Below, piece by piece: positions 31,887 through 40,784 of a stretch of 64,000 nucleotides of DNA. Positions within the stretch are counted from its first letter, which is position 1; the number at the start of each line of letters is the position of its first letter. Below the pieces are notes generated by a model that saw only the letters and a list, made by a program, of their open reading frames with translations, was not told the DNA's origin and searched no databases. This DNA is from Pseudoflavonifractor sp902362925. Its GTDB lineage: Bacteria > Bacillota > Clostridia > Oscillospirales > Oscillospiraceae. The position numbers and the translations under genes were made by a program. The DNA lies in NCBI GenBank assembly GCA_902362925.1, contig CABIYL010000016.1. The stretch is one strand, 5' to 3'.

Positions 31887-32810
31887 TCAGATTGATTCTG
31901 AGCTGCGATTTCGTCGGTATTCCTTAGGCCGCATATGATATTGCTCCTTGAATACAGAAGAAAAGCGGCTTTGGCTGTCGTATCCAACTTTTTGGGCAAT
32001 ATCCGCAATACTCAGATCAGACGACTGAAGTAGCTGGGCTGCATACTTCATCCGGTGCTCCCGGATATGTGCAGCGATGGATGTGCCGTAGATGGCCTTA
32101 AACATACTCTTTAAGGTTGTAGGGTTCATCAGATATTGTCTGGACAGGGAGTCAATGGTATATCGCTGTTCCAGATTGCTGGTCAGTTGGTCATGGATCT
32201 GGCGAATTACCTCCGCCTGCTCCGCCCGGTATTCCGTCAGATGCTTTTCCTGGCCGGCTTCGATCTGGCTCAGAACAAGAAGAAGCTCCAGCACCTTGAT
32301 TTTTTGCCAGGCCAGCCGCATTTCTTTGGGAGGCTCATACAGCCCCAAAAAGATTTGCTGTATGGTCTCATTCCCCGCCAAAGCCGTGCAGGTACCGTCC
32401 TTACAGTATTTCTCCCACAGGGCCTCCCCGGTAACAGGTGAGCCGACCAAGGGCGCGGGCGGCTGTGCAGACAGCTGCTCCAGGTTGATATAAATAGCAA
32501 GTCCTTCGTAAGAACCGTTCGGCAGGGTGATGGCGGAATCCCCGCAGACGTCCATGGTATTCAAGGAAAAATCCCCCGGTCCCAGATAGATCCGGTTACC
32601 GTTGCCCATGTCCCATCCCATTCTGCCGGAGATACAGTAGTTGATCTCCAGCATCTGGGGCAACGGTGCGTGGCAGACGTGGAAAGCGTCTTTTCCGGAA
32701 GCAGAGATGAACGACAGCTCGATGCCGGGGTAAAGCTCCAGGATCTCAGGATGGTTTTCCCCGGTGTCATGGTGAATGGATGATAGAATCCCGTGGTATT
32801 CCTGTTTCAT
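31887..32810 (-). CDS. AraC-family transcriptional regulator
   Basis: 307 residues from ATG 32810 (GGGAGG upstream). An N-terminal cupin-like ligand region (ISGRMGWDMGNGNRIYLGPG) is followed by the AraC double HTH at the C-terminus: YTIDSLSRQYLMNPTTLKSM and LSIADIAQKVGYDSQSRFSS, ending VFKEQYHMRPKEYRR, the classical motif. It follows the arsR gene with the start codons close together. Target possibly the interrupted DUF1349 gene. Confidence 0.9.
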   Translation of the reverse strand: MKQEYHGILSSIHHDTGENHPEILELYPGIELSFISASGKDAFHVCHAPLPQMLEINYCISGRMGWDMGNGNRIYLGPGDFSLNTMDVCGDSAITLPNGSYEGLAIYINLEQLSAQPPAPLVGSPVTGEALWEKYCKDGTCTALAGNETIQQIFLGLYEPPKEMRLAWQKIKVLELLLVLSQIEAGQEKHLTEYRAEQAEVIRQIHDQLTSNLEQRYTIDSLSRQYLMNPTTLKSMFKAIYGTSIAAHIREHRMKYAAQLLQSSDLSIADIAQKVGYDSQSRFSSVFKEQYHMRPKEYRRNRSSESI

Positions 32811-32824
32811 GGCGGGGCCTCCCT

Positions 32825-33190
32825 TCACTCCGGGCAGGCGATGGCCATCACCTGTTCTGTAGTTTTGTGCAGCAGCTGCGTCTGCGGGTTGTCTGCCGCC
32901 CGGTAATAGACTTCCTTACCTTCCCTGCGGCTCACAATTAGGCCACAACTGCGGAGTACGCGCAGATGATGGGAAACGGCTGGACTGGACATCTCCATCA
33001 ATGCGGAGATATTGATGACACATTGCTCCGTGTGGCACAAAAGCCAAAAGATACGCAGTCTTGTGGTATCGCTGAGCTGCTTGAACAGCTCTGCAACCGT
33101 TTCAAATCGCTCTGCCTGGCACAGCCCGGATTCAATCGATTCCAGATCGGCTTGCACATCATGGGCATGGGGCAGCGAGGGATATTTCAT
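32825..33190 (-). CDS. ArsR/SmtB-family metalloregulator
   Basis: 121 residues from ATG 33190 (AAAGGAG). The wHTH is AELFKQLSDTTRLRIFWLLC ... ISALMEMSSPAVSHHLRVLR ... GLIVSRREGKEVYYRAADNP. Cys residues in the helix-3 region (LLCHTEQCVI) and a Cys/His tail could bind metal. It is divergent from the metal-transport genes, separated by a consensus promoter and a palindrome, so it probably represses them until metal is present. Confidence 0.92.
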   Translation of the reverse strand: MKYPSLPHAHDVQADLESIESGLCQAERFETVAELFKQLSDTTRLRIFWLLCHTEQCVINISALMEMSSPAVSHHLRVLRSCGLIVSRREGKEVYYRAADNPQTQLLHKTTEQVMAIACPE

Positions 33191-33258
33191 AGACGCTCTC
33201 CTTTTTCGCTCGTTTGGAAATACTTTTCGCCTGTTTGGCATGGAGTCTCTCAGTGGTG

Positions 33259-33287
33259 TTGACTTCTCTCTTGGCAGAAATTATACT
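33259..33287 (+). promoter_or_regulatory. Sigma-70 promoter of the metal-export cassette
   Basis: TTGACT (33259-33264), 17 bases, TATACT (33282-33287), reading towards the HMA gene. The ArsR-type operator begins 11 bases after the -10 element. Confidence 0.8.
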
Positions 33288-33298
33288 GCACCCATAAC

Positions 33299-33318
33299 GA
33301 TTAAACAAGTGCTTAATC
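33299..33318. promoter_or_regulatory. ArsR/CadC-type operator palindrome
   Basis: GATTAAACAAGTGCTTAATC, imperfect palindrome with 8-bp arms (7 of 8 pairs) around AAGT. It lies at the start of the transcript, where binding would block initiation. The AT-rich spaced arms match SmtB/CadC operators. Confidence 0.6.
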
Positions 33319-33351
33319 TTAAAAATGAAATTTTGAGAGGAGTTTTTTGTG

Positions 33352-33570
33352 ATGAAAAAGACTTACAAGATCGAAGTGGACTGCGCCAACTGCGCCAACC
33401 TGATGGAAGAGGCCGCCCGCAAGACTGCCGGTGTCGCCGCTGCTACCGTGAACTTTATGACCCAGAAGATGATCGTGGAGTTTGCCGAGGGCCAGGACGC
33501 TGCTCAGGTCATGGACGGTGTGCGGAAGGCCTGCAAAAAGGTGGAGCCTGACTGCGAGATTTTCCTGTAA
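33352..33570 (+). CDS. Stand-alone heavy-metal-associated (HMA) domain protein
   Basis: 72 residues from ATG 33352 (ribosome site GAGAGGAG). It has the ferredoxin-like HMA fold pattern: KTYKIEVDCANCANLMEEAA (CxxC metal site at about residues 10-13), ATVNFMTQKMIVEFAEGQD, and a final Cys-containing segment. It would deliver metal to the downstream ATPase, which lacks its own N-terminal HMA domain. Confidence 0.92.
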   Translation: MKKTYKIEVDCANCANLMEEAARKTAGVAAATVNFMTQKMIVEFAEGQDAAQVMDGVRKACKKVEPDCEIFL

Positions 33571-33579
33571 CTGCTTATG

Positions 33580-33616
33580 AAAGCGCCCGAACAGCGCAGG
33601 CCTTCGGGCGCTTTTT
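33580..33616 (+). terminator. Terminator/attenuator between HMA and ATPase genes
   Basis: Stem AAGCGCCCGAA (33581-33591) with TTCGGGCGCTT (33603-33613), followed by TTTTC. It lies inside an otherwise co-directional pair and so may lower ATPase expression relative to the HMA chaperone. Confidence 0.75.
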
Positions 33617-33664
33617 CATCCCGAACAAGAACACGAGGAAGCAATCGCAGAAAGGAGTATTACC

Positions 33665-35665
33665 CTGCAGGAGCTGCTGGAAAGCGGCCTCTTGGTCGTT
33701 GTCACAATTTTATCCGTGGTTCTGCTGCTCATGGGGCAGAAGAAAAGCAGCGGTATGACCAGAAAGCAGAAGGTTATGCTGTGGCGTATTCTGATCGCCA
33801 CCGTATTGCTGCTGGGACTGCAGACGCTGGGAGCCGAAGCATTCGACCAGCTGGGAGCAGCTGGCCGGTGGATCCGCCTGGCCGTCCATCTGATAGACTA
33901 TCTGATTATCGGATACGACATTCTGAAAAAGGCGTTCAAGGGGATCTGCAACCGGCAGATATTTGACGAAAACTTTCTGATGGCTGTGGCCACTTTGGGC
34001 GCGCTGGCCTTGGCCGTCTATGAAAACGGCGAGTACCTGGAGGTTATCGCCGTCATGCTGTTCTATCAGGTGGGCGAGTGGTTCCAGAGCTATGCCGTGG
34101 GCAGAAGCCGCCGCAATATCAGCGATCTGATGGACATCCGTCCCGATTACGCCAATGTGGAACGGGACGGCAAGCTGGAAAAGGTGGATCCCGATGAAGT
34201 AGATGTGGGGAGCATCATCATTGTCCAGCCCGGTGAGAAGGTGCCCATTGACGGTGTGATCGTAGAAGGTACTTCCACCCTGAACACGGCGGCTCTGACC
34301 GGGGAATCTCTGCCCCGAGATGCCAAAACCGGCGACGAGGTCATCAGCGGCTGCATCAACATGACCGGCGTTCTCAAGATTCAAACCAGCAAGGAGTTTG
34401 GGGAATCCACCGTCTCCAAGATCCTCAATCTGGTGGAGAACGCCTCCTCCCGCAAATCCAAGTCGGAGGATTTCATCTCCCGGTTTGCCCGCATTTATAC
34501 CCCGGCGGTGTGCTATGCGGCGCTGGCTCTGGCTATTCTGCCCCCGCTGGTTCAGATGGTAGGAATGGGGCTGGCTCCTGCCTGGGAGATCTGGATCTAC
34601 CGTGCCCTGACCTTCCTGGTGGCCAGCTGTCCCTGTGCCCTGGTCATCAGCATCCCCCTCAGTTTCTTCGCGGGCATCGGCGGAGCCAGCCGGGCCGGTG
34701 TACTGGTCAAAGGCTCCAACTATCTGGAAACGCTGTCTCAAGTCAAAACCCTGGTCTTTGATAAGACCGGCACACTGACCCAGGGCGTTTTCGAGGTCAA
34801 CGGAATCCACCACAGTGACCTCAGCGACGAAAAGCTGGTGGAATACGCGGCGCTGGCTGAAAGCGCCTCCTCCCATCCCATCAGCAAGAGCCTCCAGCGG
34901 GCCTACGGCAAGGAAATCGACCGTTCCCGGGTCACCGAGATCCAGGAGATCAGCGGCAACGGCGTCATCGCAAAGGTGGACGGCGTGGAGGTCGCGGCCG
35001 GCAACGACAAGCTGATGGATCGCCTGGGCATTGCCTACATCTCCTGCCACAGCGTGGGTACCATCATCCACATGGCCATCAACGGCAAATACGCCGGACA
35101 TATCGTCATCGCAGACATTGTTAAACCCCACAGCAAGGAGGCCATCCGGCAGCTCAAGGCCGCCGGTGTCCGCAAGACGGTGATGCTCACTGGCGACGCC
35201 AAAAAGGTGGCCGATCAGGTGGCCGCCTCCCTGGGACTGGACGAGGTTTACAGCGAACTGCTTCCGGCGGACAAGGTGGAAAAGGTGGAGGCGCTTTTGC
35301 AGGCGAAGCCGGAGCGGGAAAAGCTGGCCTTTGTGGGCGACGGCATCAACGACGCCCCGGTGCTGCGCCGGGCGGATATTGGCATCGCCATGGGAGCCAT
35401 GGGCTCCGATGCCGCCATCGAAGCCGCCGATGTGGTTCTGATGGATGATGACCCACTGCAAATTTCCAAAGCAATTAAAATCTCCCGCAAGTGTCTGGGC
35501 ATCGTCTACCAGAACATTGTGTTCTCCATCGCAGTGAAACTGGCCTGCCTGATCCTGGTGGCCTTCGGCGTAGCCAATATGTGGCTTGCCGTTTTCGCCG
35601 ATGTAGGCGTCATGATTCTGGCGATCCTGAACGCCATCCGTGCTCTGCGGGTGCAGAATTTATAA
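33665..35665 (+). CDS. CPC-type heavy-metal P-type ATPase (Zn/Cd-like)
   Basis: About 666 residues. AAAGGAG (33651-33657) points to CTG 33665 as start; TTG 33692 is the alternative, and there is no ATG nearby. P-ATPase motifs: TAALTGESLPR (actuator), ASCPCALVISIPLSF (metal-binding CPC), FDKTGTLTQG (phosphorylated Asp), ASSHPISKSL (HP locus), MLTGDAKKVA and FVGDGINDAPVL. The N-terminus has TM helices but no HMA domain; the separate small protein replaces it. Exports divalent metal from the cytoplasm. Confidence 0.93.
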   Translation: MQELLESGLLVVVTILSVVLLLMGQKKSSGMTRKQKVMLWRILIATVLLLGLQTLGAEAFDQLGAAGRWIRLAVHLIDYLIIGYDILKKAFKGICNRQIFDENFLMAVATLGALALAVYENGEYLEVIAVMLFYQVGEWFQSYAVGRSRRNISDLMDIRPDYANVERDGKLEKVDPDEVDVGSIIIVQPGEKVPIDGVIVEGTSTLNTAALTGESLPRDAKTGDEVISGCINMTGVLKIQTSKEFGESTVSKILNLVENASSRKSKSEDFISRFARIYTPAVCYAALALAILPPLVQMVGMGLAPAWEIWIYRALTFLVASCPCALVISIPLSFFAGIGGASRAGVLVKGSNYLETLSQVKTLVFDKTGTLTQGVFEVNGIHHSDLSDEKLVEYAALAESASSHPISKSLQRAYGKEIDRSRVTEIQEISGNGVIAKVDGVEVAAGNDKLMDRLGIAYISCHSVGTIIHMAINGKYAGHIVIADIVKPHSKEAIRQLKAAGVRKTVMLTGDAKKVADQVAASLGLDEVYSELLPADKVEKVEALLQAKPEREKLAFVGDGINDAPVLRRADIGIAMGAMGSDAAIEAADVVLMDDDPLQISKAIKISRKCLGIVYQNIVFSIAVKLACLILVAFGVANMWLAVFADVGVMILAILNAIRALRVQNL

Positions 35666-35677
35666 GAGAAAAAGCAG

Positions 35678-35717
35678 CCACGGCCTGGTTCCATTTCGAA
35701 ATCAGGCCGCGGTCTTT
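35678..35717. terminator. Terminator at the convergent ATPase/TetR ends
   Basis: Long stem CCACGGCCTGGTT / AATCAGGCCGCGG (35678-35712) with TCTTTT afterwards; the other strand has an A-rich/T-rich flank too, so it can serve both convergent genes. Confidence 0.75.
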
Positions 35718-36281
35718 TCATATGATCGGTTCAATGACAGCACGAAAATAGCGGTCCAGATCCTCTGGTGTCTGCTTCCTGTGTCCTTTGATCCACCACA
35801 GTACCATTTCCACAAAGCTGCCGGAGATATGGTTGATCAAAAAGTCCTCCGGAATGTCGGTATTCGCTTTTCGGTTCTGATTGATGAATTGGGATCGTAC
35901 CAGCTCATTCAAGCTGTCCTTGAAAAAGCGCAGGAACATTTCGCTGCTCTCACAGGAAAGCAACGCAATGATATTCTTGTCATTTTTCTGTAAGTGCTGC
36001 AACAAGTGACAAAATACCGATTCCGGGGCGCTCCCGTCTGAGTACAGCCCGTGGGTATGGGTACAGTCCATGGCGCTGCCGATGATATGCCCAAACAGCT
36101 CTTCGCATAACTCTTTCAGCAGATCATCTTTGGTTTCAAAGTGGGCGTAAAAAGTGGTGCGCCCCACATTGGCAGCGTCGATGATTTCCTGCACCGTAAT
36201 CTTGCTGTATGATTTTTCCGCCAGGAGGGACGTAAACGCCGAAAAAATAGCCGTCCTGGTTTTCTGCTGACGCCGGTCCAT
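35718..36281 (-). CDS. TetR-family transcriptional regulator
   Basis: 187 residues from ATG 36281 (GGAGG upstream). The HTH SYSKITVQEIIDAANVGRTT then FYAHFETKDDLLKELCEELF (residues 24-62) is the classical TetR motif. C-terminal ligand domain belongs to the TetR_C_7/ DhaS-like type (SFVEMVLWWIKGHRKQTPED). Divergent from the second metal ATPase, hence its likely repressor. Confidence 0.92.
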   Translation of the reverse strand: MDRRQQKTRTAIFSAFTSLLAEKSYSKITVQEIIDAANVGRTTFYAHFETKDDLLKELCEELFGHIIGSAMDCTHTHGLYSDGSAPESVFCHLLQHLQKNDKNIIALLSCESSEMFLRFFKDSLNELVRSQFINQNRKANTDIPEDFLINHISGSFVEMVLWWIKGHRKQTPEDLDRYFRAVIEPII

Positions 36282-36291
36282 CTGATCCTCC

Positions 36292-36415
36292 TCCGTACAA
36301 ATCCCGCAAAATGTTCCGTAGCAAACACCTGAAAGGAATGGTCTATTGTTTTTTTTAACATGCTTTCATACAATCAAAGAGAACAAAGTGTTCGCTATTG
36401 TATTTATTGTACGGA
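36292..36415. promoter_or_regulatory. Candidate TetR operator half-sites
   Basis: TCCGTACAA (36292-36300) and its exact reverse complement TTGTACGGA (36407-36415) stand in the divergent TetR/ATPase intergenic region. The spacing is too long for a single dimer site; they may be two separate boxes. Confidence 0.3.
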
Positions 36416-36480
36416 AATATCCGGCATCCGTCAAGAGACCACATGCCAGTCGGAATGCCGTACAGATGGGAGGAAAAACG

Positions 36481-38376
36481 ATGTTAAAGAAGATAAATGA
36501 CCTGCTTGCCGGGCTGCCTATGACCATTGTGGCAGGCGTTTTTTTGTTGATTGATCTTGTGCCCCATCTGGCAGAGGAATTTGGCGGCACGCCGATGCAG
36601 CTGAGCGTCTTGCCCTTTGATCCCGCATGGGTCACAGTCCTCATCAGCGGCATCCCCCTTTTGTATCTGGCGATCTGGAGGATCATCTATAATCCCGGCA
36701 TCAGCAAAATCTCTTCCGCACTCCTGATCTCCATCGCTATGTTTGCCGCCATTGCCATCGGAGATCTATTTGCTGCCGGTGAGGTGGCCTTCATTATGGC
36801 CATCGGCGCCCTTTTGGAGGAAGCTACCACAAACCGGGCAAAAAAGGGATTGAATCAGCTGATCCGCCTGGCACCCACAAAGGGCCGCCGGATCAACAAT
36901 GGGACAGAAGAAATGATCCCCGCCGAGGAGATCCGGCAAGGCGACACCCTACGGATTCTCCCCGGAGAAACCATTCCTGTGGACGGAACCATTATCCATG
37001 GCGAGACCTCCGTGGACCAGTCCATCATGACCGGGGAATCCCTGCCGGTGGATAAAAGTGTGGGAGACGAGGTCTTTTGCGGTACCATCAATCGTTTTGG
37101 CTCCATTGACATGACCGCAACCAAGGTGGGTGAAAACAGTTCTCTGCAAAAACTGATCCGTATGGTCCAGGAGGCGGAAAACAAGCAAGCCCCCATGCAG
37201 CGCATTGCGGACAAGACGGCAAGCTGGCTGGTGCCGGTGGCACTGCTCATTGCCATTTTGGCATACCTATTTACCAAAAATATCATTACCGCCGTCACGG
37301 TGCTGGTGGTGTTCTGTCCCTGCGCCCTCGTGCTGGCAACGCCCACCGCCATTATGGCGGCCATTGGCCAGGCGACCAAGCACGGCGTCATCATTAAGTC
37401 CGGCGAGGCCCTGGAAAAGATGGGCAAAGTGGATACCATCGCGTTTGATAAGACCGGGACCCTGACCTATGGCCGGTTGGACGTCAGCGACATTGTTGTG
37501 TTCGATAAAGCCATGAGCGAGATCGCGCTGCTCTCTCTAACCGCCTCCGCCGAAGCGAAAAGCGAACATCCGCTGGGAAAGGCCATTGTGGCCTGTGCCA
37601 GGGCAAAAGAAGTGCCCGTTATGGAGTCCGCCTCGTTCAAAATGACTGCGGGCAGGGGCATTTTCGCGGAGATCCAGGGGCGCAAGCTGCTCTGCGGCAG
37701 CGAGGCATTTTTGCGGGAAAACGGGGTGTCCACGGGCGCTGCCGTAAGATCCGTATTGGAGCAGCTGCGCGCCCAGGGAAAGGCCTCCGTTCTTGTGGCG
37801 GATGGGCAGAATTGCATCGGTGTGATCGCCCTTTCCGACGTGCTGCGCCCGGAAGGCAAGGATATGGTCGCCCGCTTGGCGGATATGCACACCCGTACGG
37901 TTCTGCTGACCGGCGACCATCAAAGAACGGCGGATTATTTTGCCCGGCAGGTAGGTATTTCGGAAGTGCGGGCGGAGTTGCTGCCCGAGGAAAAGGTGCA
38001 GGCGATTGAAGCCTTGCAGAGAGAACATCGTAATGTATGCATGATCGGCGACGGCGTGAACGATGCGCCCGCGCTGAAAACCGCGGATGTCAGCGTTGCC
38101 ATGGGAGGTATGGGCAGCGACATCGCCGTGGACGCTGCCGATGTAGCTTTGATGAGCGATGATATCTCCAAGATTCCATATCTGAAGCGCCTATCCAATG
38201 CAACGGTCAAAACCATCCAATTCAGCATCAGCCTGTCCATGTGCATCAATTTCGTGGCTATCATCTTATCCCTGATGGAAGTGCTGACGCCCACCACAGG
38301 AGCGCTGGTCCATAACGCCGGCTCCTGCTTTGTGGTCCTGATCGCCGCGCTGCTCTATGACAGAAAGTTTGAATAG
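36481..38376 (+). CDS. Second CPC-type heavy-metal P-type ATPase
   Basis: 631 residues from ATG 36481 (GGGAGG upstream; the frame runs further upstream without signal). Motifs: MTGESLPVDKSVG, VVFCPCALVLATPTAIMAAI, FDKTGTLTYG, SEHPLGKAIV, LLTGDHQRTA, MIGDGVNDAPALK. No N-terminal HMA domain. The CPCALVLATPTAIM form is typical of soft-metal exporters (Cu, Zn or Cd), so the substrate cannot be fixed. Regulated by the divergent TetR. Confidence 0.92.
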   Translation: MLKKINDLLAGLPMTIVAGVFLLIDLVPHLAEEFGGTPMQLSVLPFDPAWVTVLISGIPLLYLAIWRIIYNPGISKISSALLISIAMFAAIAIGDLFAAGEVAFIMAIGALLEEATTNRAKKGLNQLIRLAPTKGRRINNGTEEMIPAEEIRQGDTLRILPGETIPVDGTIIHGETSVDQSIMTGESLPVDKSVGDEVFCGTINRFGSIDMTATKVGENSSLQKLIRMVQEAENKQAPMQRIADKTASWLVPVALLIAILAYLFTKNIITAVTVLVVFCPCALVLATPTAIMAAIGQATKHGVIIKSGEALEKMGKVDTIAFDKTGTLTYGRLDVSDIVVFDKAMSEIALLSLTASAEAKSEHPLGKAIVACARAKEVPVMESASFKMTAGRGIFAEIQGRKLLCGSEAFLRENGVSTGAAVRSVLEQLRAQGKASVLVADGQNCIGVIALSDVLRPEGKDMVARLADMHTRTVLLTGDHQRTADYFARQVGISEVRAELLPEEKVQAIEALQREHRNVCMIGDGVNDAPALKTADVSVAMGGMGSDIAVDAADVALMSDDISKIPYLKRLSNATVKTIQFSISLSMCINFVAIILSLMEVLTPTTGALVHNAGSCFVVLIAALLYDRKFE

Positions 38377-38431
38377 GCTTTTACAAGAAGAGAATCGTGC
38401 ATTACCCGGCATTCCGTAATATGGGAAAATG

Positions 38432-38470
38432 GAACATCCCGGCCTGTATCAAACACAGGCCGGGATGTTC
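38432..38470. terminator. Terminator between the second ATPase and radical-SAM gene
   Basis: 15-bp stem GAACATCCCGGCCTG / CAGGCCGGGATGTTC with a 9-base loop; convergent position between the ATPase end (38376) and the radical-SAM gene end (38511). Confidence 0.75.
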
Positions 38471-38510
38471 TTGTCATCGAAAACCACATAGGTGCTCTTC
38501 TTCGGCAGTT

Positions 38511-39428
38511 CTATTTGTTTCGGCTTCTCCTCCCGGTATTTTCCGAGCCGCGGACTTCCTCGTGGTAGAAGTAGTCCACGATTACCGGATGGCCCGGCTC
38601 CGCCCGGCCATAGGGCAGTTCGTTGTCCACAAAAGGACAGCCGTTTTCCATCGCCAGCTGTTCTGCCTGCTGCTCAAGGCCCCGGAAATAGCTCCGGTCA
38701 CCCTTTTGGTAGATAGCCTGGTACAGGGTTGTTAAATGCGGATGCTTTTCCTGGATGTAGTCTAAAATCTCCTGCTTGAATCCGCCCCGCAGATTCAGAT
38801 TCTCCAGCCAGACCAGGTCGCACTGATTCTTCACCCGATGGAAAATGGCCTCGAAATCTGTAATCCCGGGAAATACCGGCGCGATAAAGCAGACGGTGCG
38901 GATGCCTGCGTCGTAGATCTGCTTCATGGCATGGAGCCGCCGCTCAATGCTCACTGCCTTGTCCATATCCCTGCGAAAATCCTCATCCAGCGTGTTGATG
39001 GACCAGGAAACGGTTACCTTTCCCATCTCCCGGAGCAAGTCAATATCCCGCACCACCAGGTCGGACTTGGTGCAGATGAGGATCTCCGCCCCGCTGTCCT
39101 TCAGCTGCTCCAACAGCTTGCGGGTGTTTTGAAACTGCTCCTCCTGGGGGAGATAGCCGTCGGTCACCGAGCCAATGACTATCCGCTGTCCCCGGTATTT
39201 TTGGGGATTTTTGATCTCCAGCCAGTGTTTGACATCCAGAAAGGTACCCCAGGGCTCGGTGTGTCCGGTAAAGCGCTTCATAAAGGAGGCGTAGCAGTAC
39301 TTACAGCCATGGGTACAGCCCACATAGGGGTTTACAGAGTAGCCTCCCACGGGCAGATTGGATTTGGTCATGATGTTTTTTGTCTCTACATTCCGAATCA
39401 GGATACCGTTTTCCATCATTTCTGCCAT
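38511..39428 (-). CDS. Radical-SAM protein, SPL-like (mobile pair partner B)
   Basis: 305 residues. The 4Fe-4S motif is VGCTHGCKYCYASF (CxxxCxxC, residues about 38-45). The SAM-binding region includes IVIGSVTDGYLPQEEQF, and DIDLLREMGKVTVSWSINTL is typical of spore-photoproduct-lyase-like radical SAM proteins. It overlaps the second radical-SAM gene by 13 bases. Paired radical-SAM genes of this type are known as mobile pair proteins; substrate unknown. Confidence 0.85.
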   Translation of the reverse strand: MAEMMENGILIRNVETKNIMTKSNLPVGGYSVNPYVGCTHGCKYCYASFMKRFTGHTEPWGTFLDVKHWLEIKNPQKYRGQRIVIGSVTDGYLPQEEQFQNTRKLLEQLKDSGAEILICTKSDLVVRDIDLLREMGKVTVSWSINTLDEDFRRDMDKAVSIERRLHAMKQIYDAGIRTVCFIAPVFPGITDFEAIFHRVKNQCDLVWLENLNLRGGFKQEILDYIQEKHPHLTTLYQAIYQKGDRSYFRGLEQQAEQLAMENGCPFVDNELPYGRAEPGHPVIVDYFYHEEVRGSENTGRRSRNK

Positions 39429-40105
39429 TTGGCTTGTTCCTCCAGTACCTTATGAAATGCGGTGGGTAATTCCTGTATCATCTGCTCCTCTCCCATAATG
39501 GGAAGCAGGTCTTCCTTCATAAAGACCGGGATGCCCAGAGCATGGGCTTGGTCTGTCAGGTTCCACACCCACTCCGGCTTAGATATGGATTTTCCTTTTC
39601 GGCGTCCAGTCTCGGTTCCGATGACCACCCACTCGATCCCTGTGAGATCCACTGGCCCGATGTCGTCAAACATGGGCTCAAAGGTGGCGTGATAATGTCC
39701 GCCGCGGATATGCTCCCGCAGTGCCGGAATCCGGTTCTTTTCCCTGCAAGAGGTAACGGTCACGCCGAACCAGGCGTTATCCAGATGGGTAGAGAAATCG
39801 ATCTCCTCCGGCCGCTTGGTCAGGAACAGATACTGGTGTTGGGGATTGCGCTCCATTTTGGCAAATACCTCATCCCGCCACTCTGCTCTCCAGCCGGAAA
39901 AGTCACTCATTCCAGTGAGTAGAAAAATCTGGGGTCGAGCTTTCTCCATAAGCCGCAATTTTCCGGGGAAGTACTCCGGCTTCTCAAAGTCATCAATCAT
40001 ATGGAACCGTCGTACATTATTTCTGGCATAACAGTAGCTGCAGCCGATGGTACAGCCAATGACCAGATTCATGTTTTGAATCTGGGATTTGATGCACACC
40101 GCCAT
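39416..40105 (-). CDS. Radical-SAM protein (mobile pair partner A; DUF5131-like)
   Basis: 229 residues with LVIGCTIGCSYCYARN (CxxxCxxC) and the pattern RPQIFLLTGMSDFSGWRAEW, QYLFLTKRPEEI, IEWVVIGTETGRRKGK seen in the Gp37/Gp68 (DUF5131) family. Ribosome site GGGGGAG before ATG 40105. Lies between the flavin reductase and the other radical-SAM gene, so all three are probably one operon. Confidence 0.85.
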   Translation of the reverse strand: MAVCIKSQIQNMNLVIGCTIGCSYCYARNNVRRFHMIDDFEKPEYFPGKLRLMEKARPQIFLLTGMSDFSGWRAEWRDEVFAKMERNPQHQYLFLTKRPEEIDFSTHLDNAWFGVTVTSCREKNRIPALREHIRGGHYHATFEPMFDDIGPVDLTGIEWVVIGTETGRRKGKSISKPEWVWNLTDQAHALGIPVFMKEDLLPIMGEEQMIQELPTAFHKVLEEQAKWQK

Positions 40106-40132
40106 TGGAATCTCCCCCAGTTCTTTTCTTTC

Positions 40133-40636
40133 TTAGCCTTCTACCGCAGGGGCTACTTTTCCAAAGCCATTCCAGGCATAGAGGCCCTGTTTGCTCTCAT
40201 CACCCAGGAACTTATCCACCTGGCAGATATGCAGGATATGGTCGCCCACCTCTACAGCCTGCTGCAAAGTAGCTACCATAGCAAGGCGGGTATCCGCTGG
40301 AATCTGAATGTCGCTGCCCTCTACCGAGGTCATCTCAATGTGGTTTTCCTCTACCTTATGGCAGGTGGCACCGGTGGAACTGCCGCAGGCCACCACGGCC
40401 TTGGCCAGGCTCTCCCCCGGAACGGTCACGATCACCTTGCCGGTTTCCCGCACCCGCTTGCCGGTATGGGACTGCTTGCCGGCGGCAAAGCCGACCATGG
40501 GCGGGTTGAAGGACAGGTAGGACACGAAGCAGATGGGGGCCAGGTTCGTGGTGCCGTCCTCATTCTGGGAACAGATCAGGGTCAGGGGATTGGGAGAGGT
40601 ATAGACAGTGGCCTCCATAATGTTCAGTTCTTTCAT
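40133..40636 (-). CDS. Flavin reductase-like FMN-binding protein
   Basis: 167 residues. The split-barrel flavin_reduct pattern is visible: PNPLTLICSQNEDGTTNLAP, FVSYLSFNPPMVGFAAGKQS, HTGKRVRETGKVIVTVPGES, and HILHICQVDKFLGDES. Probably supplies reduced flavin or a redox partner to the two radical-SAM enzymes downstream (27 bases). Divergent from the HxlR regulator. Confidence 0.88.
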   Translation of the reverse strand: MKELNIMEATVYTSPNPLTLICSQNEDGTTNLAPICFVSYLSFNPPMVGFAAGKQSHTGKRVRETGKVIVTVPGESLAKAVVACGSSTGATCHKVEENHIEMTSVEGSDIQIPADTRLAMVATLQQAVEVGDHILHICQVDKFLGDESKQGLYAWNGFGKVAPAVEG

Positions 40637-40669
40637 AAATCAGCGCCTCACTTTCAATTAGTTCTATCA

Positions 40670-40698
40670 TTGACATCCCATTTTGATGCCGATATAAT
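40670..40698 (+). promoter_or_regulatory. Perfect sigma-70 promoter of the HxlR gene
   Basis: TTGACA (40670-40675), 17 bases, TATAAT (40693-40698): both hexamers match the consensus exactly. Reads towards hxlR. Confidence 0.85.
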
Positions 40699-40724
40699 TA
40701 TTATACTTAGAAGAAATAACGGTG

Positions 40725-40749
40725 CAAGTACGCAGATTATTTGTACTTG
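40725..40749. promoter_or_regulatory. HxlR-type operator
   Basis: Perfect inverted repeat CAAGTAC (40725-40731), 11 bases, GTACTTG (40743-40749). GTAC-containing spaced repeats are the operators of HxlR-family proteins. It lies 27 bases downstream of the -10 element, as for autoregulation by a roadblock. Confidence 0.75.
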
Positions 40750-40784
40750 GTACGAAAAACCATACCGACGGAGAGGGCTGCGTT

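Noticed and set aside
33710..35461. 583-codon ORF opposite the first metal ATPase
   Set aside because: Antisense of a clear P-type ATPase; His/Gly-rich text without domain.
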